Source of the DNA: Phycisphaerales bacterium
GTDB lineage: Bacteria > Planctomycetota > Phycisphaerae > Sedimentisphaerales > Anaerobacaceae
Assembly: GCA_020352215.1 (NCBI GenBank)
Contig: CP070675.1
Location: 2,719,973 to 2,762,235, forward strand
DNA: 42,263 bases
Reading direction: 5' to 3'
Position 1 is the first letter of the stretch, and the number at the start of each line of letters is the position of its first letter. Below are positions 8,582 through 19,000 of this stretch, in pieces. The notes beneath the pieces are model-generated. The model was not told the origin of the DNA, did no database searches, and was given only the letters and a program-made list of their open reading frames with translations. A program made the translations under genes and the position numbers.

Positions 8582-8630
8582 TTCCGCGTTCAAGGCGTGA
8601 GATGGAGCTTTCCCTTCTAGCAGAGCCGCA

Positions 8631-9617
8631 TCAGACTATCCACGGGCGTTTGCGATTCCTTGCTTTTGTAATGGCCTTTCGCGAAATTATCGCATCCTCC
8701 CTTACTTGAAAATCAAACATGCCCAAACAGATAAAGTCGGCGCCGTTCTCAAAAGCAAACTCGATACCTTCGGCCGGCGGGATGGCCCCCGCCGCCAAAA
8801 CTTTGAAGGCAATCCACGGGACTTCCACATCCTGCATAAACGCTATAGTCTCTTCGTGCTTGTGGCAGAACATATTATCGTGATATTCCGCGTGATCGGG
8901 AGAGTCTTTCTCGTACATTTCCATGTACCGTCTATTACTCTTCGGATGCGCGGACCAGTACTGGTCGTGGTGCAGCGTCTTCATATAGAAGTCGGGCTTT
9001 AGCCCTTCCTTTTCGCAAAACGCGATGGGCTCCAGCCGATGGGCACATATGCCGACGGGAATATCGTACTTCTTCATAATCTCGAAGGCCTTTAAGATGT
9101 TCTCCTGTTTGCCCTGATGGTACCAGATGTCACTTGCACCTCCCCATAAGTACGCCGCGGCTGCCCCCAGCTCCAGATGCTCTACCAGCAGTTCTTCGTA
9201 CTTATTGATGTCGGTGGTGATCACGTCGGCGAGCCACACCATTTTGCCGCCCCATTGATCCCAGTAGTCTCTCAATCGATGTCGCTTGAAGTTATGGTTT
9301 TTGAGCACAATCGAATTGATTCCACATTCCTCACATTCCTGCAGTGTGGCAAACACTCTTTTTTCGGTGTTATACCTTCTGGCAAGGGCATTCATATAGA
9401 GCAAATCCCTCGCGTGCATATTCGGGCTGATCAGATTGCTGCCACTTATGACGCGACTGATGGAAAGATTGCCGATTCGCCCGACGGGCATATTGTCTTG
9501 GGTCGTAGTTGTCCGCGAATCACTCATGGGAGTCTTGCCTTTCGCCGAATCCAGGGTCCTCCACATCGCCTGCGGAAAACCCATACCTGTGTTTGCCTGA
9601 GCCTCATTATGCTCCAT
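8631..9617 (-). CDS. aldo/keto reductase-like TIM-barrel protein
   Basis: Predicted soluble protein, up to 328 residues. The segment VGRIGNLSISRVISGSNL (about 44-62) resembles the first strand of aldo/keto reductases. Alternating strand and helix segments follow, such as GINSIVLKNHNF, MVWLADVITTD, DIPVGICAHRLEPI, PWIAFKVLAAGAIPP and GADFICLGMFDFQ, consistent with an eight-stranded barrel. I do not see a confident catalytic tetrad or cofactor motif, so activity is open; similar planctomycete proteins are usually unnamed. The start is uncertain: ATGs at 9617, 9584 and 9527 are in frame. The conserved part begins near residue 43, and the 9527 ATG has an AAGG ten bases upstream. It is convergent with the sulfatase gene (49-base gap) and divergent from the Gfo/Idh/MocA gene. 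Confidence 0.7.
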   Translation of the reverse strand: MEHNEAQANTGMGFPQAMWRTLDSAKGKTPMSDSRTTTTQDNMPVGRIGNLSISRVISGSNLISPNMHARDLLYMNALARRYNTEKRVFATLQECEECGINSIVLKNHNFKRHRLRDYWDQWGGKMVWLADVITTDINKYEELLVEHLELGAAAAYLWGGASDIWYHQGKQENILKAFEIMKKYDIPVGICAHRLEPIAFCEKEGLKPDFYMKTLHHDQYWSAHPKSNRRYMEMYEKDSPDHAEYHDNMFCHKHEETIAFMQDVEVPWIAFKVLAAGAIPPAEGIEFAFENGADFICLGMFDFQVREDAIISRKAITKARNRKRPWIV

Positions 9618-9710
9618 TTGCCTTGTGGATGCAAGCGCAGTTCAGCTCGGAAGTGCCTGCGGGCTTGATCGCTTGCTGCTGAATAGCCACACGCCTTGCA
9701 GAGAATCATT

Positions 9711-9740
9711 TTGGCGTACCTTTGCCCATTATGCTATCAT
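9711..9740 (+). promoter_or_regulatory. candidate promoter for the Gfo/Idh/MocA gene
   Basis: TTGGCG (9711-9716) and TATCAT (9735-9740) are 18 bases apart in the divergent gap, about 120 bases before the start codon. The -10 matches consensus at five of six positions. Confidence 0.35.
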
Positions 9741-9868
9741 CTGTTGTAGTCCCAGTATCGCTGGTTGTTCGGTGACGTGCTTTTCAACTGACGAGGACGG
9801 AGTTCTCGTGGGGACAGGTGGCAGGCCTGACCGGATCAGAGAATGAACTCTTGCCGGAGGTGCACAGT

Positions 9869-11167
9869 ATGAAAACGCTTACTCGCAGGTCATTGCTCAA
9901 GAACACGGCGGGCTTAGTAGCATCGACGGTCAGCGCTGCATATGTGGTCCCATCGTCGGCTCTCGGAAAAGATGGGGCAACCGCACCGAGTGAGCGACTC
10001 ACGATGGGCGCTATCGGCTTGGGTGGCCAGGGCATGCACAATCTACGGAATTTTCTTACCTGTGATGATCTGCGCATGTTGGCCGTCTGCGATGTCGACA
10101 CGGACCATCGGCTGGCGGCAAAGAAGGCGGTGGATTCGGCGTACGGCAATAATGACTGTGCGGCATACAATGACTTTCGCGAGATATTTATTCGCGACGA
10201 CATTGATACGGTGTTGATCGCAACGCCGGATCACTGGCACGCCGTTATTTCCATCGAAGCGGCAAAGGCCGGCAAAGACATCTACTGCGAAAAACCGATT
10301 TCGCTGACGATTGCTGAAGGCAGGGCAGTCGCCGATACGGTGAAGCGGCTGGGGACCGTCTATCAGTCCGGTACGCAGCGACGGAGCATCGGCTGCTTTC
10401 GCTTTGCCGTCGACATTGCTCGAAGCGGCATGCTTGGCGAACTTCGTACTTTGCACTGCTACTATCATAACGGCCCAACATGTCCACCGCAGAAGCCCCA
10501 ACCTGTACCGAAAGGTTTTGACTACGATAGATGGCTCGGGCCCGCACCCTTTGAGGCGTACACACCCAGAAGATGTCACGGCAGTTTCCGATGGCTATAC
10601 GATTATTCCGGCGGACAATTGACCGATCTTGGGGCACACTTCAACGATCTGGCCCAGTGGGCGAACGGCAGTCAATACACGGGTCCCATCGAGTATGAGG
10701 GCCGGGCCGAGTTTCCCAAAGACGGCCTGTTCAACACGCCCGTCCGTTTCAAGGTGGTTGCCAAGTACGCCGATGGAGTAGAGATGATCTACCACGACGA
10801 GACCGAGCCCGGCCGCGGTCCCAGAGGAAACAAATTCGTCGGCACCGAAGGCTGGGTCAGCGTCGATGACACAGGCAAGATCACTGCATCGAGCGATGCC
10901 ATTATGCGGAAGGTCAACGTTGCTCAGAGAGGCTATGCGTACATGATGGGCCACCATCGCAATTTTCTCGATTGTGTCAAGACTCGCAGCCTGCCGATAT
11001 CAAATGCAGAAGTCTCACATCGCTCGGTCACGACTTGTCACGCCGGCAATATCTGTCTGCGACTCGGACACAAACTGCGATGGGATCCGGACAACGAGCG
11101 ATTTCTCGACGATGACGAGGCCAACAGGATGCTCGCCAGGGCGATGAGATCGCCGTGGCGTTTGTAG
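9869..11167 (+). CDS. TAT-exported Gfo/Idh/MocA family oxidoreductase
   Basis: NAD(P)-dependent oxidoreductase-fold protein of 432 residues acting on sugars or polyols; Tat-exported, so it folds with its cofactor before export. The signal is LTRRSLLKNTAGLVAST (RR at 6-7) with a probable end near SSALG. The Rossmann motif is IGLGGQGMHN; CDVDTDHR follows. IATPDHWHAVISIEAAKAGKDIYCEKP carries the conserved EKP lysine. The C-terminal half matches the alpha/beta substrate domain, with a YSGGQLTDLGAHFNDLAQW stretch common in planctomycete members. CCGGAGG eight bases before the ATG at 9869 decides this start; the frame is open further upstream but without a signal peptide at its start. The substrate cannot be named. 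Confidence 0.92.
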   Translation: MKTLTRRSLLKNTAGLVASTVSAAYVVPSSALGKDGATAPSERLTMGAIGLGGQGMHNLRNFLTCDDLRMLAVCDVDTDHRLAAKKAVDSAYGNNDCAAYNDFREIFIRDDIDTVLIATPDHWHAVISIEAAKAGKDIYCEKPISLTIAEGRAVADTVKRLGTVYQSGTQRRSIGCFRFAVDIARSGMLGELRTLHCYYHNGPTCPPQKPQPVPKGFDYDRWLGPAPFEAYTPRRCHGSFRWLYDYSGGQLTDLGAHFNDLAQWANGSQYTGPIEYEGRAEFPKDGLFNTPVRFKVVAKYADGVEMIYHDETEPGRGPRGNKFVGTEGWVSVDDTGKITASSDAIMRKVNVAQRGYAYMMGHHRNFLDCVKTRSLPISNAEVSHRSVTTCHAGNICLRLGHKLRWDPDNERFLDDDEANRMLARAMRSPWRL

Positions 11168-11238
11168 TAGCTGCCGCCAAGTCAGGCATGTGGGTCTCGA
11201 TATCCGGACTGTTTCCCATCAATTCCCGTCCGGCGTTG

Positions 11239-13029
11239 CTATTCGCGGGTCTCTTTGATTATGGCGTCAACGATCTGCAACACCTTCTGCGCTGTCTCTT
11301 GCTGTTTGTTTCGGTTTGCGGCTGTCAGTGCGTTCAGTCTCGTTCGAGCCGTCGCCTGCATCTGTGAATCATTGTGCCTCATGCCCAAGTATCTTTTGTA
11401 ATAGTAGATGGCGTCACGCGAGTTGCCCAGTTTGTCAGAACAGGCGGCCAGATAGAAGACGTTCAGCGGCGACCTACGGTCCATCTTGTAGGCCTTGACA
11501 ATGTTGTTGAGTCCGTCTCTGAAAAGGCCGTTGTGGTAGTAACAAATGCCGAGTGCCTGGTACGATTCGCGAGGTCGAGACTCGAGCGTCTTTCGAAAGC
11601 ATTCTATTGCGGCCGTGTAGTTCCGCTGCTCCATGAGAAGCTTTCCCTTATCGAAATCGCTGAGGACCTGGGTCTTGACATCCTGATTGCGCGTGGCGAT
11701 CTGTTTTGCGTCCACCTCCCGCAACTGCACCCACACGTTGAATTTCTTCGTCTTTCTTTGAATACGGAAACCGAGCGGTTTGTTCGTGGGCATTGTTGAG
11801 ATGATCTGGCCGAATCGCGCGGTTGTGAAGTCCCTTTGATTGAACTGTTTCTCTTCGATCCCAAGGATTACGTCGTCACTTCTGAGGCCCGCGTGTTCGG
11901 CAGGTGAATCCTCTCGGACCTCAACGATCTTTACGCCCCCGCCGGGGTGCCTGACTACAAGCACTCCCAAGTAGGCGGTCTTTTTCCGCGGGGGTTTTGT
12001 TTGCGGTGGCTTTATTGGCTCGACTTTCGTGTCTTTTACGGTGACCGGAGGAGTTACCACAGGTGGCTGGCCGTCGGCCAGCGCGGTCAAGCGAACGTTG
12101 TCGAGAATGAGTCCGGCGTTGTCCGCCCCTTCGTGCTGAAAGACAATGTTTGCGTGTTCGACGGACGATACCTGGATGTCACGACTGATCGTCCGGAAAG
12201 GCTCTCTGACGTTCAGTGTGAAATCTTCGCTGTAGATCCTGCCCAGGCTGACAGTTGTCGTGTTGGTGCCTCGGAGTGGATGCCCGGCGAGATCGAATTC
12301 AAGTCTGTAGGTTCCGGGATTCAGTTTGAAAGCATTCTTTGTCTGCAGTGTGCCCGCTTTGTTGATGTTGCCGTCAAGATCGATGTACAAACCTTTTTCG
12401 GGGAAGAAATCCCAGAAGCCCTTACCTATCAAATCTACCGCACCGCTTGTGAGATGCCAGTTCCTGAATCGGTCGTAATTGAGCTGGCCCCGTCCTGCAT
12501 TCTCTGAGTCGAAATTATCTGCGAACACGATTCTGGGCAGTCGTGCCGGCTTCTGCTCCTCGACTGGAGGTTCTTGTGGGGACCCGGCGATGGTCTCGGT
12601 CTGTTGGGCCGGCTGCCGGACGAGAACCGGCTCGGGCTCGGTAGTCGCGTCTCGCTCTTCTTGCTCCGTTTCTGTTGCCTTACTCTCCACCGCTGCGAGG
12701 GGTCTTCGCGGGCTTGTGGAATAGATGATCGCTTTGTAGCCTTGTTGCGCGGTGGCCCCCGATTTGTCTTCAGTGACAGCGGTGACCAAGTCGCCATCGA
12801 TGCTCTCGACCGTCCACTGACAGTCCAGGGCTACCTCTCCTATTCCGGGGACCTCATCGAAGACCTCCACCTTGTCACCGGGATTGGGGAGCAGATCGGG
12901 CTGAATCTTGATAGTTATCTTCTTGCCCATCACCGCCTGCACAGTTCCCTTTAATTCCGCGCTGTGCAAGTCCGGAGACAGTGAACACACCATCAGGATT
13001 GCCGCCAGTATCGTAGCTCTTGCAGACAT
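11239..13029 (-). CDS. exported PDZ and TPR protein with a galactose-binding-like middle domain
   Basis: 596-residue exported protein; residues 1-24 are a signal peptide (cleavage near HSA). Residues 25-105 are a small beta domain of the kind that reads 'GTVQAVMGKKITIKI'. A Glu/Pro/Gln-rich linker runs from about 110 to 163. Residues 166-316 (IVFADNFDSENAG...LILDNVRLTAL) look like a jelly-roll carbohydrate- or ligand-binding module. A Pro/Lys linker leads to a PDZ domain (350-437; LGVLV, DSPAEHAGLRSDDVILGIE). Tetratricopeptide-like helices fill 452-552, and the C-terminus is helical. No protease domain accompanies the PDZ. TAGGAG precedes the ATG. It follows the 2061-residue protein by 33 bases, so the two are probably one operon. 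A scaffold or assembly role is an inference. Confidence 0.85.
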   Translation of the reverse strand: MSARATILAAILMVCSLSPDLHSAELKGTVQAVMGKKITIKIQPDLLPNPGDKVEVFDEVPGIGEVALDCQWTVESIDGDLVTAVTEDKSGATAQQGYKAIIYSTSPRRPLAAVESKATETEQEERDATTEPEPVLVRQPAQQTETIAGSPQEPPVEEQKPARLPRIVFADNFDSENAGRGQLNYDRFRNWHLTSGAVDLIGKGFWDFFPEKGLYIDLDGNINKAGTLQTKNAFKLNPGTYRLEFDLAGHPLRGTNTTTVSLGRIYSEDFTLNVREPFRTISRDIQVSSVEHANIVFQHEGADNAGLILDNVRLTALADGQPPVVTPPVTVKDTKVEPIKPPQTKPPRKKTAYLGVLVVRHPGGGVKIVEVREDSPAEHAGLRSDDVILGIEEKQFNQRDFTTARFGQIISTMPTNKPLGFRIQRKTKKFNVWVQLREVDAKQIATRNQDVKTQVLSDFDKGKLLMEQRNYTAAIECFRKTLESRPRESYQALGICYYHNGLFRDGLNNIVKAYKMDRRSPLNVFYLAACSDKLGNSRDAIYYYKRYLGMRHNDSQMQATARTRLNALTAANRNKQQETAQKVLQIVDAIIKETRE

Positions 13030-13062
13030 CCGATTACTCCTAAGCTCGCAGGGCTCTGTCTG

Positions 13063-16000
13063 TCATTTGTTGCTGCCGGCTTGATGCTCCACCCGTGTTC
13101 GTATCTTTTCGTGGCGGAGCAAAGCCTCCTGCAGCTTCTTTGCCGCCGAGTCCTTCTCCGGCAGGATCGCCGACAGCATTGTGTCAAGCTGAGCGATCAC
13201 GCCATTCAAACCGGCTCTGACATACGCGTTATCGGTGTCGGTGTGTTCGAGACACCAGACCGTTGCGTCGAGTCCGGCCTTTATCGTTCGTTCAAGTTGA
13301 GGATTGTCCGCCACGGCCGTGGCCAGTCCGGGGCCGTGCATGTAATAGAGCTCAACCAGGTGGCGTCCGGCCTCAGTCTGCATCAGAACGCTGTCTCTGA
13401 AGTCCCTGAGGACGTTGACCTCATGGGCCAGCGGGTTCTCGTAGGCAACGGTCGCGACGTAGCACGGCGAGTAGGTTCCTATGTACGCCGCCAGTCGCAA
13501 GAACTCTCTCTTGTCCTTGTCGGTCCACCCCTTTGTAAACGGCCCCAGTGTGAACGATGCATTCTCGACCGTGCTGCGGTTGATCCCTTCAGCAGTGGAA
13601 AACGCTTTGATATCGAGCTTTTCATTCTGGGTCAGGATCGGGTATGCCTGGGTCACTTCGCTCATTTGATTGTACGTTCCCAGGACCATCAGCAGCACTG
13701 CGCCAGGAAACTTCAGGTGCTCGCCGCTGTCCTCATCTTCGGCCTCAAATATCACCCCGGCGGACAGCTTTTGGCCTTCCGCGAACATGCTGCGCGGATA
13801 CTTCTTCAAGGCGTCATTGCTGACGTGTATCGCCAGCAAGAATTCGTCGACGGCCATCGGCTTGGTCTCAAGCAGGCCAAGCGGCACTGTATCGATAAAT
13901 GCCACCGCTCTCTTGACGTATTCCTCGTTGCTCTCATCCTCACGTCGATCTTCGAGTTTCTGGGGGGCGCTGACGCCCTGCTTGGGCTCCAACGTATACA
14001 TCTGAAGCGCCGCATAATAGGGCCCGCCGGGGCCTTCGACAGAGCCCTTGCCGCCAGCGTAGACCCAGACCCGGATCTTCTCGCCCTCTCCGACTCTGGT
14101 CCCGGCGCGCGGCTCCTGCTGATAAACTGCGCCTTTATCCTTCTGGTCCTTTGCCTTTTTGTCACGGTCGACTACCGTCAAGGTAAGCTGTGCCTTCTTG
14201 ATCGTCTTGGCAGCCTCTTCTTCGTCCATACCCGCCAGGTCCGGCACTACCAGGTTCGGCACAAATTGCGAGTACACCACAACGGTGATGGGCACGTCCG
14301 GCAGATGCTCGGTCCCGGGCCTCACCGACTGACTGCTGACCGTAAACTCCTTCATCTTCGATGGTGCGCTAGGGCCTGTGCTTTCCTTAACCGTGAAGCC
14401 CTGGTCTTCGAGGTACTCCTCGGCCTCGTCGATCTTCAAGCCGACAACGTTGGGGACTCTGCGTGCATACTTGCCGTGTAGTATCACGGCCACCTCGGTC
14501 CCCTTTGGCACGAACGTTCCTGCGCCGGGCTCAGTGTGAAACAGCTTGTGCTGCAATCGCTGTTCGGGTGGCGGCGGTCCCAGCTTGGGCTTGCCCCGCA
14601 AACCGGCGCTGCGAAGCTCACCCGCGTAGGCCTTGTAGTCTGGCGGGCTCTGACGGTTCCATTCGGGTACTTGCGTAGGGCTGCGGTCAAACTTCATCGC
14701 CACCGAGCCGAAATTGATAGTCCCCGTCTTCTGCGGAACGCCAACAGACCTGACTGCACTGAAAAAGTGGCGCTCCGTCTCGCCCTCAAACGTCAGGCTG
14801 ATCGAGTCGCCGGCCTTCACCGGAACCTGCACAGGTATATCGAATGAGCCGTCCTGGGGTCCTTCATCATCGGGCCCGAAGAACGTTTCCGCCGCCTGCT
14901 CGATGAAGTTCTTGAGCACTTGGCCACCGGCTATGCGTGTGCCCTCGTCGATCTCAAGGTAGTCATTGTGAATGCTCACATAGCCCGGGTAAGGGCTGTT
15001 GGGGTCGGGTGCTTCTGCGGTGACCACGCCTTTGAGTCTGAAGCTGCCGGGTGAGAACATCGGCAGTTTGATCACGATCGGATCCTTTGGTGGCTGTGGG
15101 ATCAGCCAATTCTCGATGTCATTGACACCAAGCTCAGCTCGACCACCAAGCTCGGTGCCGTCCGGCAGCTTGTAATTAACAAGTATCTCGATCTTTTCGC
15201 CATATTTGGTGAACTGGTGGGTCGTCCAGTATTCGCCCCCCGATATCTTGGCCTCGTTGCCATCGACGGTCACCACGCCGGGTTCCGGGGCGATCGTATT
15301 GTCCGCGGCATCCTTGACTACGATCCGGATGGGCTCTACATTGATCTTCACCGGATTGACCGGCACAAAGCCCACCTGCTGGCCCATTAGGACTTCGCCG
15401 CTCTTGGCCCGGCCGCCTTCAAAGCCGGGCAGACCCTCCAGTGTTTTGGGCAGGGCGCCATCGACATTAGCGAGCTTGCTCGCATGGACGCTGACTACAG
15501 CGATTATCCCCTCGCCCTTGTTCAATTCATCGGCATGTTCGCTACGCAACTCGGCAACGGCCTGTTTTGTCTGCTCCGTCAAAGTGACATTGCCGCCGCC
15601 CGCGCCTTTGAGAATGCTGGTCTCTATTCTGTAAGGTCTCAGATATAACGTCTCGTCGGCAAAGATATCCACCGCAGTGTTGAGCTCGAAGTTTTCGGTG
15701 ATGATCTGTCCTGCAGAGCCGTTCCTGAACTGCTCATCTTCTTTAGTGATCTTGAAAATCGTCGCCTTAATCTGTGGCGGAATCCGCTTAATCGCCGAGA
15801 ACCGTAGCGCGCTTAGGTAATCCTTGAACTTCTGGTCGTCCTTCAGCTTATCCACCAAAAGGCCGAACGCCTCATTCATAAACAAGTCTTTGGCCTTTTC
15901 AATGTTCTTGTCGTTGGTGTCACCTCTACCCGCCTCGTTTCTCAGATAGACCCTGGTCAAATCACGGCTTCTTTCCCAGTCCGCGCGCATTCTCTTCTTG

Positions 16001-19000
16001 AGGTTCTCGACCGTGGTCTCGGACAACCGGTTAAGCCTGTCCACCGCGCCGGTGAAATCGCTACCGGTGAAGGCACCTGCGCCATCCGTGCCCGAGACGT
16101 CGTAACTTTCCTCCAGATCGATAGCCACCAGCTCTCGGAACAGCTGTTCGCCGCGGCTACTCACAAAGGCGTCGACATAGTCATTGATGTTGATTCTATT
16201 CTTCTGGCACCATCTAAACAGGCTGTCTCGCTTGATCCTGTACTCGAGCTCTTTGTTCTTCTTTGCCTGCTCGAGATACTTCTGTGCCCTTGCGTATCGC
16301 TTCTCCTTGAGGTTGAGTTCCGCTCGTTCGGCCGATGCTTCAACCTGAGCTTTGATGTCGTCAGAGTTATCTATTATCTGTTTCAGTTGCTTCCGACGTG
16401 CTTTGGCTCGCTCCGGCACGTAGTCCACCGTAAAATCCACGACCCCGCCCGGCAAGAATGCATAGGCCGGTTCCACCGCATCCAGCAGCGAAACGCCCAT
16501 CCACTTCTGTTCTGTGACCGCTCCGCCCCCGGTGAAAAAGCCGCCCGACCACGAACCGTCACGGAACTGCTCAAACACCATCTTCTTGCGTCGCAGCTTG
16601 AGAATGTGCGGCGTGATCCTGGCCTTAAGCTTCAGGTATGGCTTGTACAGCTCGTCTCGCTCTTTATACCACTGCTCAAGGACGCTCGCATCCCTAGTGT
16701 TTGGCGGAGTGGGGGTAGCGGGCTTAGCGTCGAGAAGCTGGCCCTCAAAATTCGCCAGCCGGGTGTAGTCGATGTTGTTCATATCCGGCGGCGGCTTGCC
16801 AAGCTCTCCGAAGGCCATGGTCTCAGGCCCGGCGAAGCCACGGTAAATGGCATCCTCGATATTGCCTTGTATGGGCATGGCGAACTCCACCTTGTAGATC
16901 GTGTAGAACGACTTGCCTATGTTGTAGGCCACCATTACCTGCCCCACCGCAGGATAGTACAGCACCAGGCCCATCATACCCGCATTTACCGCGTCACCTC
17001 GTCGCAGATTCTCAAGCTGGCCGACTATCGGAACCGCAAGATATATCTCATCGAGCACCTTCTCCATCACAACTTTCATGTCACCCTTGCTGACAAAATA
17101 CGTCTCTGCAATCTGGGTAACCGACCCGATTGTCCCCACATCCCAAAACATACTCTCGGCAACGTTCTGCCACTTCCACACGAGCCGCTGCTCCGCGAGA
17201 ATGCCATTGATAATTTCAGCCTCGCCCACACGTTCAAAGCCAAGCTGACCGAGAACATGCATACTTACACCCTCGACAAGATTGTTGAGCCTCGGCTTAA
17301 GGGTCCGCATGTAGGCCTCCGGGTCGGCCATGGCCGCACGAATCGGCATGAACTGCCCTTCGACATAAAGCTTGAATAGTTGCCAGCGATTCCCCGGCAC
17401 CTCTATGTCGAAACGCCTCAGCATCTTTGCTCCGTCGACCATGCCTAAATCGTAGATCCCAAACAGCAGCGTGATCTTCGAACTCTCAAGGAGGTTTGTC
17501 TTGGTGGCCTCCCATTTTCCCGGCTCAACATCCAGCAGGTACCTGCACCGATCGGCCAAGTCAGGGTTTGTCAGAAGCTTGAAGTTGTCAACGCCGGTGT
17601 TGTGTATCGACTCGAGGCAGAACTCGCTTGCCAGCTTGCGGTGATACGCTTCGGCTGCCTCAATTTGTGACTTCAAACGTTTCTCCGCCAGAGGCCCCGT
17701 TTCGTTGGGCTTGTACTTCTCGCCGAACATGTGCTCGGCCAGGTCATTAAACATCAACCGCTTTTTGCCAAATTCCGCTTCGGGTACAGAGCCGTGTTTT
17801 TGGTATGCCTCGACCTTCATCATTTGTTCAGGGGTCTCCGCCACGTGCTCGAGGCGCATGTCGCGAGAGACCTCCATCGCGAGAAAATGTGCCATTCTTT
17901 TGGCCACAGCATCGGGAGTCCCGCCGGGGAACAGCCGCTTGAGCATCTCAGAGCCGTATACGTACCTCTGGTTCTTCTTCATATCGAGGTAGTCGACCTT
18001 GTCCTTCATGCGGCCGTAATTCTCGAACAAGAACCTGCTGAACAGCGAATCATCAAAGGTGCGCAGATGGTACTTGGTGTTGAACTTCTTTGCGTTCATG
18101 TAGTGCTGCAGCTCGAAGTAGTTGGCCACAGCGGCCCCGAACGCGCTATCCGGTAACAGCTCGGGCGTGGCGTAGAAAATCGAACGCGTCGCCAGGTCAA
18201 AATCAGGATTCTGTATCTTGTCAATCTCGCCGTCAGCGCCCTCACCGGTCTTTCCGTACTGTTGCCAGACCCTCTTGTTCTGCGGGTCTGTCAGCGCACT
18301 CAACTGCCGTCGCTGGACCTGCTGCAAGACCGCGCCATAGGTGGTATAGGCGCCTTCGATGTTTCGAAGCTTGGCTATTGTCCCCAGATATGCCTTGCCG
18401 AACTCGTGACTTGCAAATGCCCGCGGGTCTGGGAAGCGGTTCCTGCCCTCAATGGAGACGACATCGAGCATGTCGAGACCAAGGTCCCCGAATTTGCCCG
18501 CCCACGTATCCTTGAATGTTTTGATGAACTCCGAGTCCAGGGTCTCGTCGCGCACCAGCGCGCCGGACTCCGGATCGCGCTTGAAGACATAAAATGTCTG
18601 GTCGAGGTCGCTTCTCATGCCGCTCTTGGGGTTTCCGCTGTCACTGCGGGCGACCTCCCAGCCCTCTGCCTTTGCCTGGCCGCTCTTGAGCACGTCTATT
18701 ATCGCATCCTCAATCATCCTGTCTCTGGCCTGAGCCATCAGGACGCTCATATCGTCGCCGATCTGGCGGTGCTCATAGCCGCCTTCATTGAAAGCCTTGC
18801 TTGTTGCGGATTCATCAAGCTTGTTTGATATCAGAAGTGCGACCTTCTTGTGGGCGCTGCCGCCGCCTTTGCCGGCCTCAGTATAGAGCTTCTGTACGAA
18901 GTCCTTCAGCTTGGCGAAGTCTTCGTTACTGAGCTTACCGTCGGGCGTGCTCTTGATAGTGCTGCCCGGTCCATCAGAACCCATAAACTCGTTGTACATT

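Noticed and set aside
13081..14481. Long open frame (466 codons) on the plus strand inside the giant gene
   Set aside because: Antisense shadow of the 2061-residue gene; its product has no recognisable family and no ribosome-binding site, whereas the minus strand shows PASTA and CFI-box motifs.
16387..17379. 330-codon plus-strand frame inside the giant gene
   Set aside because: Antisense shadow with no domain; the codon pattern follows the minus-strand gene.
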